Below, one piece after another: positions 25,001-35,341 of a stretch of DNA of 64,000 nucleotides. The DNA comes from Rhizophagus clarus (Eukaryota; Glomeromycota; Glomeromycetes; Glomerales; Glomeraceae), in NCBI GenBank assembly GCA_015698045.1, contig BLAL01000158.1, forward strand, positions 496,001-560,000. The letters are read 5' to 3'. A program made the translations under genes and the position numbers. The notes beneath the pieces were generated by a model that worked only from the letters and a program-made list of their open reading frames with translations, ran no database searches and was not told the origin of the DNA. The number at the start of each line of letters is the position of its first letter. Position 1 is the stretch's first letter.

Positions 25001-25577
25001 CTGTAAAGATCTTGAAAAAAATGTCAAAAATACTTTGTATAAAGCTATGAACCATTACTGGAATGTACCAAATAAATATGCAATGATAGGTACATTGCTG
25101 GATCTAAGATATAAGGAATTATGATTTGCTTCTGAGCGTTTAAAAGTTCAGACATAAGAATAACTCAGATCTATTTACAAAAATTATCTTGATGAAGATG
25201 ATGATTATAATAATGAAAGTAATGATCAATATAACAACTCACTTTTAGCAAGTATGTTTATGTAAAATACTAAAGAATCAGACAAAGTAACAGATTATTT
25301 AGCTATTCTACAAATTCAGTTTAATGATTATTCTCTGAAATGATGGAAAATGAGTAAGAAAAGGTTTCCAATATTGTCTATTCTTGTAAAAGTATATTTA
25401 TGTATTTCTGCTACTTCTTCAACTTCCAGTAAGAGACTGTTCAGCAATACAGGTAATTTAATGACAGTAAAATGAACTCAATTATCAAATTCTACATTTA
25501 AGCATTTACTTTTTCTTAAAAAAAATTGGAATTTAGCAGATGGAATTTTTTTACAGAATGAAATTAATATTTCATAA
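22095..25577 (+). pseudogene. hAT transposase with BED finger, decayed and split
   Basis: Coding remains read on the plus strand in two parts, about 22095-23150 and 24510-25577, separated by the Tc1-like element. The first part has BED-like DNA-binding remains (GNSWIWFYFDQF) and the hAT catalytic region (YSLTMDL, then LTITTDNTSNM and LPCMVYTLQLVV). The second ends in the dimerisation region (KRFPILSILVKVYLCISA, then SSKRLFSNTGN). At least ten in-frame stops and some slips interrupt the frame; many fall where Trp or Gln/Arg is expected, consistent with C-to-T decay. Resembles the ricesleeper/BED-type hAT genes common in Rhizophagus (inference). Confidence 0.85.
23157..24458 (-). mobile_element. 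Tc1/mariner-like element, 1.3 kb, decayed
   Basis: The ends are inverted repeats ACATAAATATCCAGAATTTT, with CATA (containing the expected TA) on both sides. The minus-strand transposase is recognisable: an N-terminal helix-turn-helix (SEIIKITGFPKSTVYDIV), TIFSDESMF for the first Asp, QQDNAPTHTA for the second, and SLDLNPIENLW with the final Glu. This fits DD34E Tc1-like enzymes. The frame is broken by at least two slips (near 23700 and 24150) and one stop near 24255. Inserted in the hAT transposase. Confidence 0.85.
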
Positions 25578-25859
25578 TATACAATTGTTTATTATGTAGT
25601 TAATATAATTTTATTTTGTCATTTGTAAATCAAATAAAAAATTTTAAAAATCTAATATTTAATTGAGTTGTATTTTGTATTTTATTACATATCTATTTAT
25701 ATAAATTTATCCAGATTTTACAGATATTATCTGTATTACAGATAAAAATAGGATATTCAGATATCTGTAATAGTTTATCCATATCCGTTTCTTTAGTTAC
25801 AGATTGGATAAATGCAGATAGACAGATATCCAGATCTAACCACTAGTTTTGGTATAAGT

Positions 25860-26339
25860 AATACTAATATTTTAATAGAATTTCAGTATATTTTCGTCAT
25901 ATTAATAGTATTTGACAGATAAAAATTTATTTTTTAAAATTTAAATTATTTATTGTATTTATTATATGTAATCCAATGATAAAAACTAGCAATTAAATTC
26001 AAATTTATCACTAAAGAAATAAAATCCCAGTTAAAAAAGTTCAACATTTTATTTTTATTTTATTTAATTTTAATAAAAAAAAAATATTGATACTTGTTCG
26101 CTACTATTTTAAAAAATAATACCTAGGTTGTATAACATGAATGTCAATATCAATTTACAGCTTAAAAAAAATGTGAGTCTCCAGCCAATATTTGGTATGG
26201 ACTGGGCCTAGCTATTCACTATAAAATAATATAATAAAATTAATAAATTATCTTTAGTGATGATATATAGGTAGGTTTCTTGTTCTTCTACAATCATATT
26301 ACATATTTAAAATAAATTGGTTTAATTTAAAATCTTTAA
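25860..26339. other. AT-rich gap, no gene seen
   Basis: Sequence right of the hAT element. No coding frame or clear repeat. Confidence 0.5.
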
Positions 26340-26783
26340 TTATAAAAATCTTATAATGACCTCGTCTTTCTCAAAATTTCGATCTAAATGTGCGACAATA
26401 TCTTGCTCTGATACGTGACTATCTTCTTTCAGAAACACTGCTACGATAAAGGCAAAAACTCTAAATATTAAAAAACAAAATAATATTTAGTTAAATATTT
26501 TCAATTTTAAGCAAATATCTTTTTTTACCATTATATTTTTCATACATGGTATTCTTTGAGAAGATTCCTCCATTTTTGGTGACATTGTTATGCCGTAAAC
26601 CTCAAAGTTTTAAAATGACAATTTAGTCTGATTCAAATAAACGAATTAGTTAGATTAAAGATAATAATTCTATTTTGAACATATTTTAACATATTAAATA
26701 TTATATTGTACAAATGAACCTTCTTGTAATTGACCTTTAGAATCTTGATCGATCTCTTCTGTATTCATTATGGAATTTATCAT
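26340..26783 (-). CDS. Small unrecognised protein, 84 residues, three exons
   Basis: Minus-strand exons 26783-26720, 26600-26529 and 26458-26340 join in phase through GT-AG introns of 119 and 70 bases and give an 84-residue product. The N-terminus is acidic and polar (MNTEEIDQDSK). A middle segment, KNGGIFSKNTMYEKYN, leads into a short hydrophobic helix (VFAFIVAVFL) that spans exons two and three. The C-terminus is charged (EQDIVAHLDRNFEKDEVI). The first ATG of the frame (26783) is chosen; a second ATG is five codons later. A His-rich frame of 61 codons overlaps the 5' end (26922-26737) in another phase and may be 5' leader. No family recognised. The clean splicing among repeats argues for a real host gene. 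Confidence 0.55.
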
Positions 26784-27174
26784 TTCTTCTTCTTTTTTCT
26801 TTCACCAAGTAATCAGTGTATTCATCAAACCATTGAATAGAACAAGAATAGTAACAAGGCTGGTGATAGGGCTGGCGATGAGAATGATGATGAGGCTGGT
26901 GATGAAAGTGATGATTAGGCATATTTACAAAATTAAGAAATTAAGAAAATTCAAATGTTAAAAATTTGTTTAAAAGATGTGAAAAAAAATACAAAAAGAA
27001 TGAAATGAGTAAATCGTAAAATATTTTTTTATAAATAAAATTTGGACAATTCCTTTTTGTTCCCTTTCTTCAAAATACTGATTTATTAGTTTGTATTATT
27101 AAATTTAAATATCATCCTTAAAATAATAAATCTTTGTTTATTATCTTTGTTCTTAAAAAAAAATCATTTTTTTT

Positions 27175-27345
27175 TAAAAAAAAATCAAAATATTTTGTAC
27201 ATCCCTTAAAAAAAATAAAAAAATCAGTGCATAATACATACAATATGATTTATATAAAAATCAGAATATTTTGTACATCCCTTAAAAAAAAATAAAAAAA
27301 TCAGTATATAATATATACAATAAAATTTGTATAAAAAAGTCATCT
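27175..27345 (+). repeat. Tandem duplication, two units of about 85-90 bases
   Basis: Each unit carries ATATTTTGTACATCCCTTAA followed by an A-rich run and AATCAGT. Confidence 0.7.
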
Positions 27346-27677
27346 TGCATCGTTAAACAAATACTGATATAAAATTACTAATTATCATCCTTGTGTGATA
27401 AAATTTAATTATTAACTTCTTTCTCTTTCTTTAAAGCACATATTGAATATGAATCAACACAAATTTAACAAAATTTGGCTAAAATGAAAGAAATTTTACC
27501 AGAATTATTAGCACAAATTGAACACAAATTGAATAAGATCGAAAGAGTTTATTTACATAATGTCAGTAATGTTTAAATTTTATCACACATAAAAATTTTT
27601 TAATTTGAATTCTTAAATAAATCAATATAATTATAAACTTATTTACAAATTTACTTTTAAAAATAAATAAAAAATTA
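27345..27677. other. Gap with a possible short terminal exon
   Basis: After a TTTCTTTAAAG at 27437 a plus-strand frame (from an ATG at 27484 to a stop at about 27576) encodes MKEILPELLAQIEHKLN and a short tail. It could be the last exon of a lost gene. Weak. Confidence 0.3.
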
Positions 27678-29142
27678 TTCATCATTTACATCATCTATAT
27701 CAATGAATTTATTTAATAAATCTTCTACATTATAATCAAAATTTCCTTCTCCATTACTTTCTTGTTTGCTTTTTTGCTTATTATCATTACCATCATCTAT
27801 ATTAATTTTTTCATATTCTTCTTCAGATTTATCTAAAATATTGTCTAGGATCTTTCCAATTTCTTCAATTATTAATTTGTGTGATAAATCAACAAATTTA
27901 TTGATCCATACATGTTCTATTAGAATAATACAATTATCTGAAGGAATTGTAATTTGATTAGGTAAACTTTCATTTGATAAAACATCATATTCATCATCAT
28001 CATCATTAGTTTCTGCCAGAGCCTCTGCAATTCAAATCTTTATTTCAGTTTCGCTAATACAAGTATCATTTTTTTTTATATCATAAAAACCAAGCTCTTT
28101 TTTAGCATTAGACTTTCAATGCATGATCATTTTAATTATGGATTCTAGTCAACTTATATTTAAATTTAAATGCTGATCATTAAATAGCCAGCCAAGTATT
28201 AAGAATCCTTGTTCACAACTTGCAGAATTTAGACAAATTGCTAATAGATGGTGAGCAACTTTTTGGAAGCTGTTCAGTCAAGGGTCAGTATCGATCAAAT
28301 TCTATCAATTTAGAGGATCATCTAGAAAACAAGATTCATCAAGATTAAAAGATGGTTTATTATCACAATAGTCCTTAATTTGCTCGCATAGAGTTCTGGA
28401 TTCTTTAAAATTAAATTCTAACCTTTTACCAATTGTAGTAGCGTATCTCATGATCTTTGAATAAGTTTTGACTGTGAGAAGTTTATTCCTAAATTGGGAT
28501 CTAGGAAAAAGCAGGTTATATATTTGTCATCATTGAACTCTTTGAATCTTTCATTCATCACGTTGAAATAATAGTTATAGAAGTTTTGATTAAATGATTT
28601 GGGTAATTGTTTCAAAACTTCTGATAATCTTATCAAACTTAAAAAATAATCTTCAAGCGTCACTAATCTTGATTCTGAAGCTAAGACAGCTTTTCTCAAT
28701 GGATTTAAAACAAATAAAAGAATTTGTAAATCAGAAAAAAAATTCTGTGTTTAGATAACACGTTTGATCTTATCATTCAACAAATTACTTTTATTAATAA
28801 TAATTTGTTCTAGTATTAGTTTTAACCTAATTATCAAATCTACTGATTCGCTAGTCATTATCTATCATGTCTTATAATATAGTAACTTTATGCCTCCTCT
28901 ATGAATATTATTCTTTTTGACGAGTTGTGTGAGTTTAATTCCAGCTCAATGAGAATTTTTAAAAAATGAAGCTAATGTATTAACTTTTTGTAATAAATGA
29001 TCTCCAAAACTTTCTTTAAGTATATCACACGTGATAAGATTAACCGCGTGTGCTAAATATCATACGTTTTTGATGTTAGGGTATTTTTTTTCAATAATTT
29101 TACATGCATTCTAAACGTTTGAGACATTATCAGACACAATAG

Positions 29143-31278
29143 TTAAAAATGGTGCCGCAAATAGGTAATTGCGGAATAATTGTGATTTGTGATATTACGG
29201 AACATTGCAGATTTCGAAATCTAAATTTCTGCAATTCCGCAACCCGCAATTGTTCAAAATTCCAAAAATATTCCACATTACTGCAAAGAGCCGCTAGTAC
29301 TGCAATTCAATTACAGAAACATTGCAGAATTGCGTAATTGCGAATTTTTTTTAAAAAAAGACATTTTTTTAAGCGTTTAATTAAAAAATGCTAAAAACAT
29401 TTTTTTTAAACGTTTTTTCATATAAGATTTAATAAAAAAAATGTTTTGCAACGTTTTTTTAAATAGATTAATGAAAAAATATTGCGAAATGTTTTTTCAT
29501 ATACAATTTAGTTAAAAAAAATGTAAAAAAAATGTTATTTTTAAACGTTTAATTAATAAAAAGACTTAAAAACGTTTTTTTAAGCGTTTAATTTAAAAAA
29601 AACATTTTTTAAGCGTTTAATTTAAAAAAAACATTTTTTAAGCGTTTAATTTAAAAAAAACATTTTTTAAGCGTTTAATTTAAAAAAACGTTTTTTAAGC
29701 GTTTAATTTAAAAAAACGTTTTTTAAGCGTTTAATTTAAAAAAACGTTTTTTAAGCGTTTAATTAAAAAAAACGTTTTTTAAGCGTTTAATTAAAAAAAA
29801 CGTTTTTTAAGCGTTTAATTAAAAAAAACGTTTTTTAAGCGTTTAATTAAAAAAAACGTTTTTTAAGCGTTTAATTAAAAAAAACGTTTTTTTAAGCGTT
29901 TAATTAAAAAAAACGTTTTTTTAAGCGTTTAATTAAAAAAAACGTTTTTTTAAGCGTTTAATTAAAAAAAACGTTTTTTTAAGCGTTTAATTAAAAAAAA
30001 CGTTTTTTTAAGCGTTTAATTAAAAAAAACGTTTTTTTAAGCGTTTAATTAAAAAAAACGTTTTTTTAAGCGTTTAATTAAAAAAAACGTTTTTTTAAGC
30101 GTTTAATTAAAAAAAACGTTTTTTTAAGCGTTTAATTAAAAAAAACGTTTTTTTAAGCGTTTAATTAAAAAAAACGTTTTTTTAAGCGTTTAATTAAAAA
30201 AAACGTTTTTTTAAGCGTTTAATTAAAAAAAACGTTTTTTTAAGCGTTTAATTAAAAAAAACGTTTTTTTAAGCGTTTAATTAAAAAAAACGTTTTTTTA
30301 AGCGTTTAATTAAAAAAAACGTTTTTTTAAGCGTTTAATTAAAAAAAACGTTTTTTTAAGCGTTTAATTAAAAAAAACGTTTTTTTAAGCGTTTAATTAA
30401 AAAAAACGTTTTTTTAAGCGTTTAATTAAAAAAAACGTTTTTTTAAGCGTTTAATTAAAAAAAACGTTTTTTTAAGCGTTTAATTAAAAAAAACGTTTTT
30501 TTAAGCGTTTAATTAAAAAAAACGTTTTTTTAAGCGTTTAATTAAAAAAAACGTTTTTTTAAGCGTTTAATTAAAAAAAACGTTTTTTTAAGTGTTTAAT
30601 TAAAAAAAACGTTTTTTTAAGCGTTTAATTAAAAAAATACTAAAACGTTTTTTTAAAACATTTAATTAAAAAAATACTTCGCAGCATTTTTATTTAATGA
30701 AAAACGTTGTGAAATATTTTTTCATATACAATTTAGTTAAAAAAAAAAACATTTCGCAACATTTTTTTAATAGATTAATGAAAAATGTTGCGAAATGTTT
30801 TTTCATATAAGATTTAATAAAAAAATGTTTTGCAACGTTTTTTTAATAGATTAATAAAAAACGTTGCGAAATATTTTTTCATATACAATTTAGTTAAAAA
30901 AAATATTTTGTAATGTTTTTTAATAGATCAATGAAAGAACATTGCAAAACATTTTTTCATATACAATTTAATAAAAAATGTTTTGCAACTTTTTTTAGTA
31001 ATTTAATGAAAAATGTTGCGAAATGTTTTACATTTAATAAAAAAAAATATTTCTTTGATTATTCAACATCAGTAATTTGGTTTAGTAATTACTGATACCG
31101 AATGAATTATCAGATGATCAATTAATTACGACGTATTTTTACAGACGTAATACCAAAACTGTAATTAATTCACGGAGAAGTATAATCAGAATTGCAGAAT
31201 TGCGGGTTACTAACTGCAATTCAACTCCAAAATCTGCAATATTGCAGATTTTGGAAATTATTTGTGGACCCATCTTTA
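29143..31278. mobile_element. 2.1 kb non-autonomous element made of hairpin repeats
   Basis: Ends are inverted repeats: TTAAAAATGGTGCCGCAAAT on the left and, read inward from the right, TTAAAGATGGGTCCACAAAT. A 7-base direct repeat ACAATAG flanks it, inside the split hAT transposase frame. Near the ends lie TTGCGGAAT/ATTGCAGATTT words. The core is a satellite flanked by 55-65 base repeats that contain the hairpin-forming CATTTCGCAACATTT. No coding capacity. Confidence 0.75.
29565..30635 (+). repeat. 27-29 base satellite, about 36 units, ordered variants
   Basis: Unit AAGCGTTTAATTAAAAAAA plus ACGTTTTTTT. From left to right come about three units with ACATTTTTT, three with TTTAAAAAAACG, five 28-base units and then about 25 near-identical 29-base units. 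A single AAGTGTTT variant lies near 30590. Each unit pairs with its neighbour through AAAACG/CGTTTT. Not a CRISPR array: there are no unique spacers. Confidence 0.9.
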
Positions 31279-31416
31279 ACAATAGCCAATATTTTATTTA
31301 AACTGATCTTTTCAATTATTTCTCCAATTACTTTGACTACGTAATTACCTGTATGCAAATGTTCTGACAAATTTTGAAGTTTATACAAATACTCTTCTCT
31401 CAACAGAGTTATAATA

Positions 31417-31710
31417 GAATTCCAGATATTACTAAAATAACTCACATTTTTTTTTACCCATTTTTCTCAAAATTAAGCCAATTTGCTCTTTTAGTTTTTT
31501 AAGGATATCTCACCATCTATTCAACCAATTTTGATAAACCTTTTTTATTTTATAGATCTCATTGAGAGCTACATTTTAAAAAAAAGATTATCCAATTTGG
31601 ATCACTGATTGATGAGAAAATTGCAAAAAACATGTTTTTAGCTTCTAAATTTCACATTAATTTGCTCTTTTTCATGATTATGAGTTATATCAGTAATGTC
31701 TGAGGTCCTA
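31417..31710. mobile_element. Mutator-like miniature element, copy 2 (inverted)
   Basis: The reverse complement of 17327-17624 over its whole length with scattered changes. Flanked by TTATAATA (31409-31416 and 31711-31718). Inserted in the second hAT copy. Confidence 0.8.
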
Positions 31711-32457
31711 TTATAATAATAAAATTCCATATAGAATGATAAGTGAGAGATGTTCAACCATCAAATGCTAAATTATATTAATATTAATATTATTACTTAA
31801 AAACACATTAAGAATATTGTTTTAAAAAAATATAAAAAAAGTATTAAAAACTTAAAGTCAAATTAGCTCCATTTTCAATAACAGATATGACAGTTGAGTT
31901 CACCATTGATAATTCCCACTCAAGTAACTGATTTGATAAAAATTTCTGGTTGACAGCTCATATAAAGAATTAAGCTCATTTACAAACTGAAGTTAATAAA
32001 AAAAGAGTGCTCTACTATCCGAAATGAAATACCACATGCAACAAAAAATTTAGTCAAGGTATGATTAATCCTAATTACTCTACCATCAGGAATTTTTGTG
32101 AAATCATGCTAGTCTATAATATTTAACTGATTATTTCCAACAATTTTTCTTTTCTTATTAACTTTATCTTTACGCTCTAATATTTTATTCAAATATTTTC
32201 TAACAACAGGTCCTAAAGCTTTTGAGTAGTAGTTCGTGAAGTGCTCTTCAAGTTTTGATATATCACCTTACGACCATAAAAAATTACAATATTTACAAGT
32301 AGCATGATATTTTTCTAAACTAATAGGATTTCCTCTAATAGCATTCTCCCAGATAGAGCTAGAAGGCCTATTATTTAACAACAAAACAATAAAATTTAAA
32401 GATGATAATTATCTTAAAAGCTTAATAAAAGTCATTTGTCTTTGTAGAATAAAGAAT

Positions 32458-33613
32458 ATGAAATTCAATGGATATCCTATAGTATGTCTTCTTCCTATTA
32501 ATTTCTATACTCATAAAATTAAGTTTAAAATAGATAAGAAAAAAATTTATGATAAAATGAAAAGTAATATAAAAGAACAATTTAGAAGTTGGAAAGAATC
32601 AAGAAATGGTAATTTAAAATATAATTATATAATATTTCTGAAAATGCTTCTGAAATTACGACAGATTTGCAATTATACAGAGCTTTATAAGAAACAAATA
32701 AATAGTACTAATAATGAAAGATTGGCTATCCTAAAAATATCTGTTAGTAATAATAAAAATTAAAACAAGGGGTTCAGCACTAAAATTTTTTTTTTGAGAT
32801 TTTACTATATCTGTAATTTTTAGTAAAATTGATGTATAATTATCATATAAACCTAAAAAATTTTTTTGGGTGCCAAACCCCTTGTTTTGTTATGAACGTC
32901 CACATATGTGCTCTAAACTATTAATAACTTCTACAATTACTCTTTGTAAACATATATTTGATAAAAATTACATCAAAATTAGTTTTAAAAATAAATCATT
33001 TTTTTGTTCAATATACCAAAATTCAGTTAATATGAATCAATTAATTGAATTAATAACAATTTAAATAGAAGAAGAAATTAGAAATTTAAATGATTTTAAA
33101 ATAAATTTCAAAATTGCAGCTTTATTAAAATTTTTAAATCAAAATAATGATAAATCAGTAGTCTTCAGCCAATGGATATCTTTTCTTGATTTAATTGAAA
33201 TTGCATTTAAAAATGCAAATGTTAAATTTGTTCCATTTAATGATAAAATATTATGTAATCAGCAAGAATAGATTGTAAATAATTTCAACAATAATCCAAA
33301 AATAAAGGTTCTTCTAATTAGTTTAAAATATGGATCTTTAGGATTGAATCTTACTATTGCTAATCAATATTTTTTTATGGATTTTTGGTGGAATCCAAAT
33401 ATTAAGAATTAAGTTATAGATCAAATTTATAAAATTGATTAAACTTGGCCAATTTCTGTCTTTAGATTTTTTATTGAAAATACAATTAAAAATCACGTGT
33501 TTAAACTTCAAAAGAAAAAATGTGGCTTTATATTCCAAGCTTTTGATGAGCAGCAATCTGAGAATCTGAATATTATTAATGAAACTCTGCAAATTTTATT
33601 AGGTAGTAGTTAA
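32458..33613 (+). pseudogene. Decayed RING-containing SNF2 helicase (Rad5/Rad16/HLTF type), C-terminal half
   Basis: 32458-32763 is open and matches the end of the SNF2 N-terminal lobe (LKMLLKLRQICNYTELYKK). After a small insertion, the frame from 32870 shows RING-finger remains (STITLCKHIFDKN, with some Cys ligands lost). The helicase C-terminal lobe follows: [65 protein letters not shown] embedded in an SNF2 core is the hallmark of Rad5, Rad16 and HLTF, which remodel chromatin in DNA repair. In-frame stops at about 33062, 33268, 33410 and 33439 and missing 5' parts make it a pseudogene. Two of the stops (TAA) sit where conserved Gln is expected, so CAA-to-TAA changes are likely. Confidence 0.8.
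32762..32888. mobile_element. 127-base miniature inverted-repeat element
   Basis: Begins AAAACAAGGGGTT and ends AACCCCTTGTTTT, with the inverted match extending about 30 bases inward. It lies between the two readable parts of the SNF2 pseudogene. Target duplication unclear. Confidence 0.65.
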
Positions 33614-35248
33614 AGAATATTTTTAGTATATATGCACATAATTAAAATTGCATATTGCAGTTTTCATAAATCTATGTAATTAAAGTTATATGATGATCAC
33701 TTTAAATTTATGTATTTTTTTCAAAGTAATATCTAAAATTAAGTCGTAATTTTGCTTATCTGTAAGAAAACATGTAATAAGGAATCTCTTATAATAGATT
33801 CAAAATTACTTTTTCATAATGATACTATATATTAAAATCATAAACCTATAAAAAGAAATATTACACTTATGATAAAAGATATCAAAGAAACTCAACATAT
33901 CAAATAGTTTATAAATTTAAATAAAAATAGATATTTCACTTTACTTTTAGATTTGGAATTACTGTAATTGATTGGTCTTTTATATTTTGATATATTAAAG
34001 ATAAATTTAATGATACATTTATATTAGATTCAAAATTTACTTCATTTAAAATTAAAATTTACGCAAAAAAATTACTAACTCAAGATAAGATTACCTTCAA
34101 TTTATAGCAGAAATTGGAAATGTACTTTATATTATATTGAACTTGAAAATTATTAGTATTTATGATCATGTCCTATAATATAGGATATTAAAGCAAAAAT
34201 TGTTTAAAATTCTAAAAATTAGCTTCTTAAATTGATAATTAATTTTGTTAATATAAGATAATGCCAATATCAATATTAATAATATTATTAATATTATAAA
34301 TAATCTTGCATATTAGACTTCTTTTTATACTGGTATACTTTGTTTAATTAAAGGTATTATATCCAAAAATTTTAGTGTATTCTTTATGAATTTAAAAATT
34401 ACAAAAAAATATAAATACGAAATTATAAAAGAAATTGTTGATACATTAATTTTACAGTTTAAATATTTGATTTTGAAAATATCACAATATATATTAGATT
34501 AAGTTAGAAATTTGCATGATATAGATTTTTATCAAGAAAAAATCAAAATTTAAAGGTAATAATATTAATAGAATTATTAATAATTCTAATAGTTTGTTGA
34601 GTAGATATAAGATCTGGATGGATGGATATTTCAATATAGATGGTTATTGGTTGAATTTTTAAGTTTTTTATGACTTATATTACCATTGACTTATGATGAC
34701 TAATCAGTTGTATTCCGTAAGAGTAGTAGCATAAATAATATAGTTAATAAAGAAACATTCTATAAATAATCTATATATATGTAGATTTTAATTTATTTCT
34801 TAATATTTGTATTATTAAGTATGACCCACTATGTTAATAATAAATAAAAAAAAATCCCAGTTTTGGTAAAAAAAAAAGTTTATATTCTTACAAATTTTCA
34901 AAATATAATTTTTTTAATATTTTGTAAAAAAGGTGAAAAAGGTTGTATAAACTTTTAAACCTATTAGTAAATCAAAAATAAATTAAATTAATTTTTTTCT
35001 GTTAAATATTTAATAATTGAAGTTTTAAGAGCAGAATAAATTAAATTGTTTGCTGTATTATAAATGATTATCATTTATTATAAAAAAAAAATGATATTAA
35101 AATTGTTGGTATAATTTTCTGAACTTTTATCTTATTTATTTTTCATTTTTCTAGCAAAACAATTTTTAATTATTTATTGTTTGAATATAAATTTAATATA
35201 ATAATATGTGATTGTTATAATTGTTTAAAAAGATCAATGGAAGATTCA

Positions 35249-35281
<33 letters not shown>

Positions 35282-35341
35282 ATAAAAAAAAAAAATAAAA
35301 AAAAGTTATCCAAATTTCTATAAATAATTACAAAATTAGAT
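33614..35341. other. AT-rich gap with repeat remains
   Basis: No supportable gene. Holds the inverted partner (34470-34770) of the repeat at 3.75-4.05 kb and A/T runs at 35250-35300 just downstream of ARP8. Confidence 0.5.
34470..34770 (-). repeat. Dispersed repeat, inverted partner of 3755-4050
   Basis: Matches 3755-4050 as reverse complement by eye. A boundary near 34780 coincides with a TATATATATG run. Confidence 0.6.

Larger units (their letters stand above)
16958..25845 (+). mobile_element. hAT element, 8.9 kb, decayed, with nested insertions
   Basis: Left end TAATGGTTAAATCTG; right end, read inward, TAGTGGTTAGATCTGG. The flanks are 8-base near-identical direct repeats, GTTTTGGC (16950-16957) and GTTTTGGT (25846-25853), as expected for hAT. 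Both ends carry many subterminal copies of CAGATATYCAGAT-like words. The transposase remains lie in the right third. The left 5 kb is non-coding and includes a Mutator-like miniature element, degenerate exon-like units and a long polypurine tract. A Tc1-like element splits the transposase. Confidence 0.85.
27678..32375 (-). pseudogene. Second hAT transposase copy, decayed, twice interrupted
   Basis: Minus-strand coding remains run from about 32375 to 27678. At the 5' end a BED finger is visible (IWENAIRG, then KYHATCKYC and ISKLEEHF). The catalytic region (LNKILAIV and then TIVSDNVSN) is split by the element at 29143-31278. The dimerisation region (AHHLLAICLNSASCEQGF) lies near 28220, and an acidic tail ends at 27678. 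The Mutator-like miniature element (31417-31710) is a second insertion. Several in-frame stops are TGA where Trp is expected. It differs from the copy at 22-25.6 kb, so it belongs to another hAT subfamily. Confidence 0.8.

Noticed and set aside
29565-30635. Regular short repeats resembling a CRISPR array
   Set aside because: Units abut with no unique spacers, and the genome is eukaryotic. It is a satellite.
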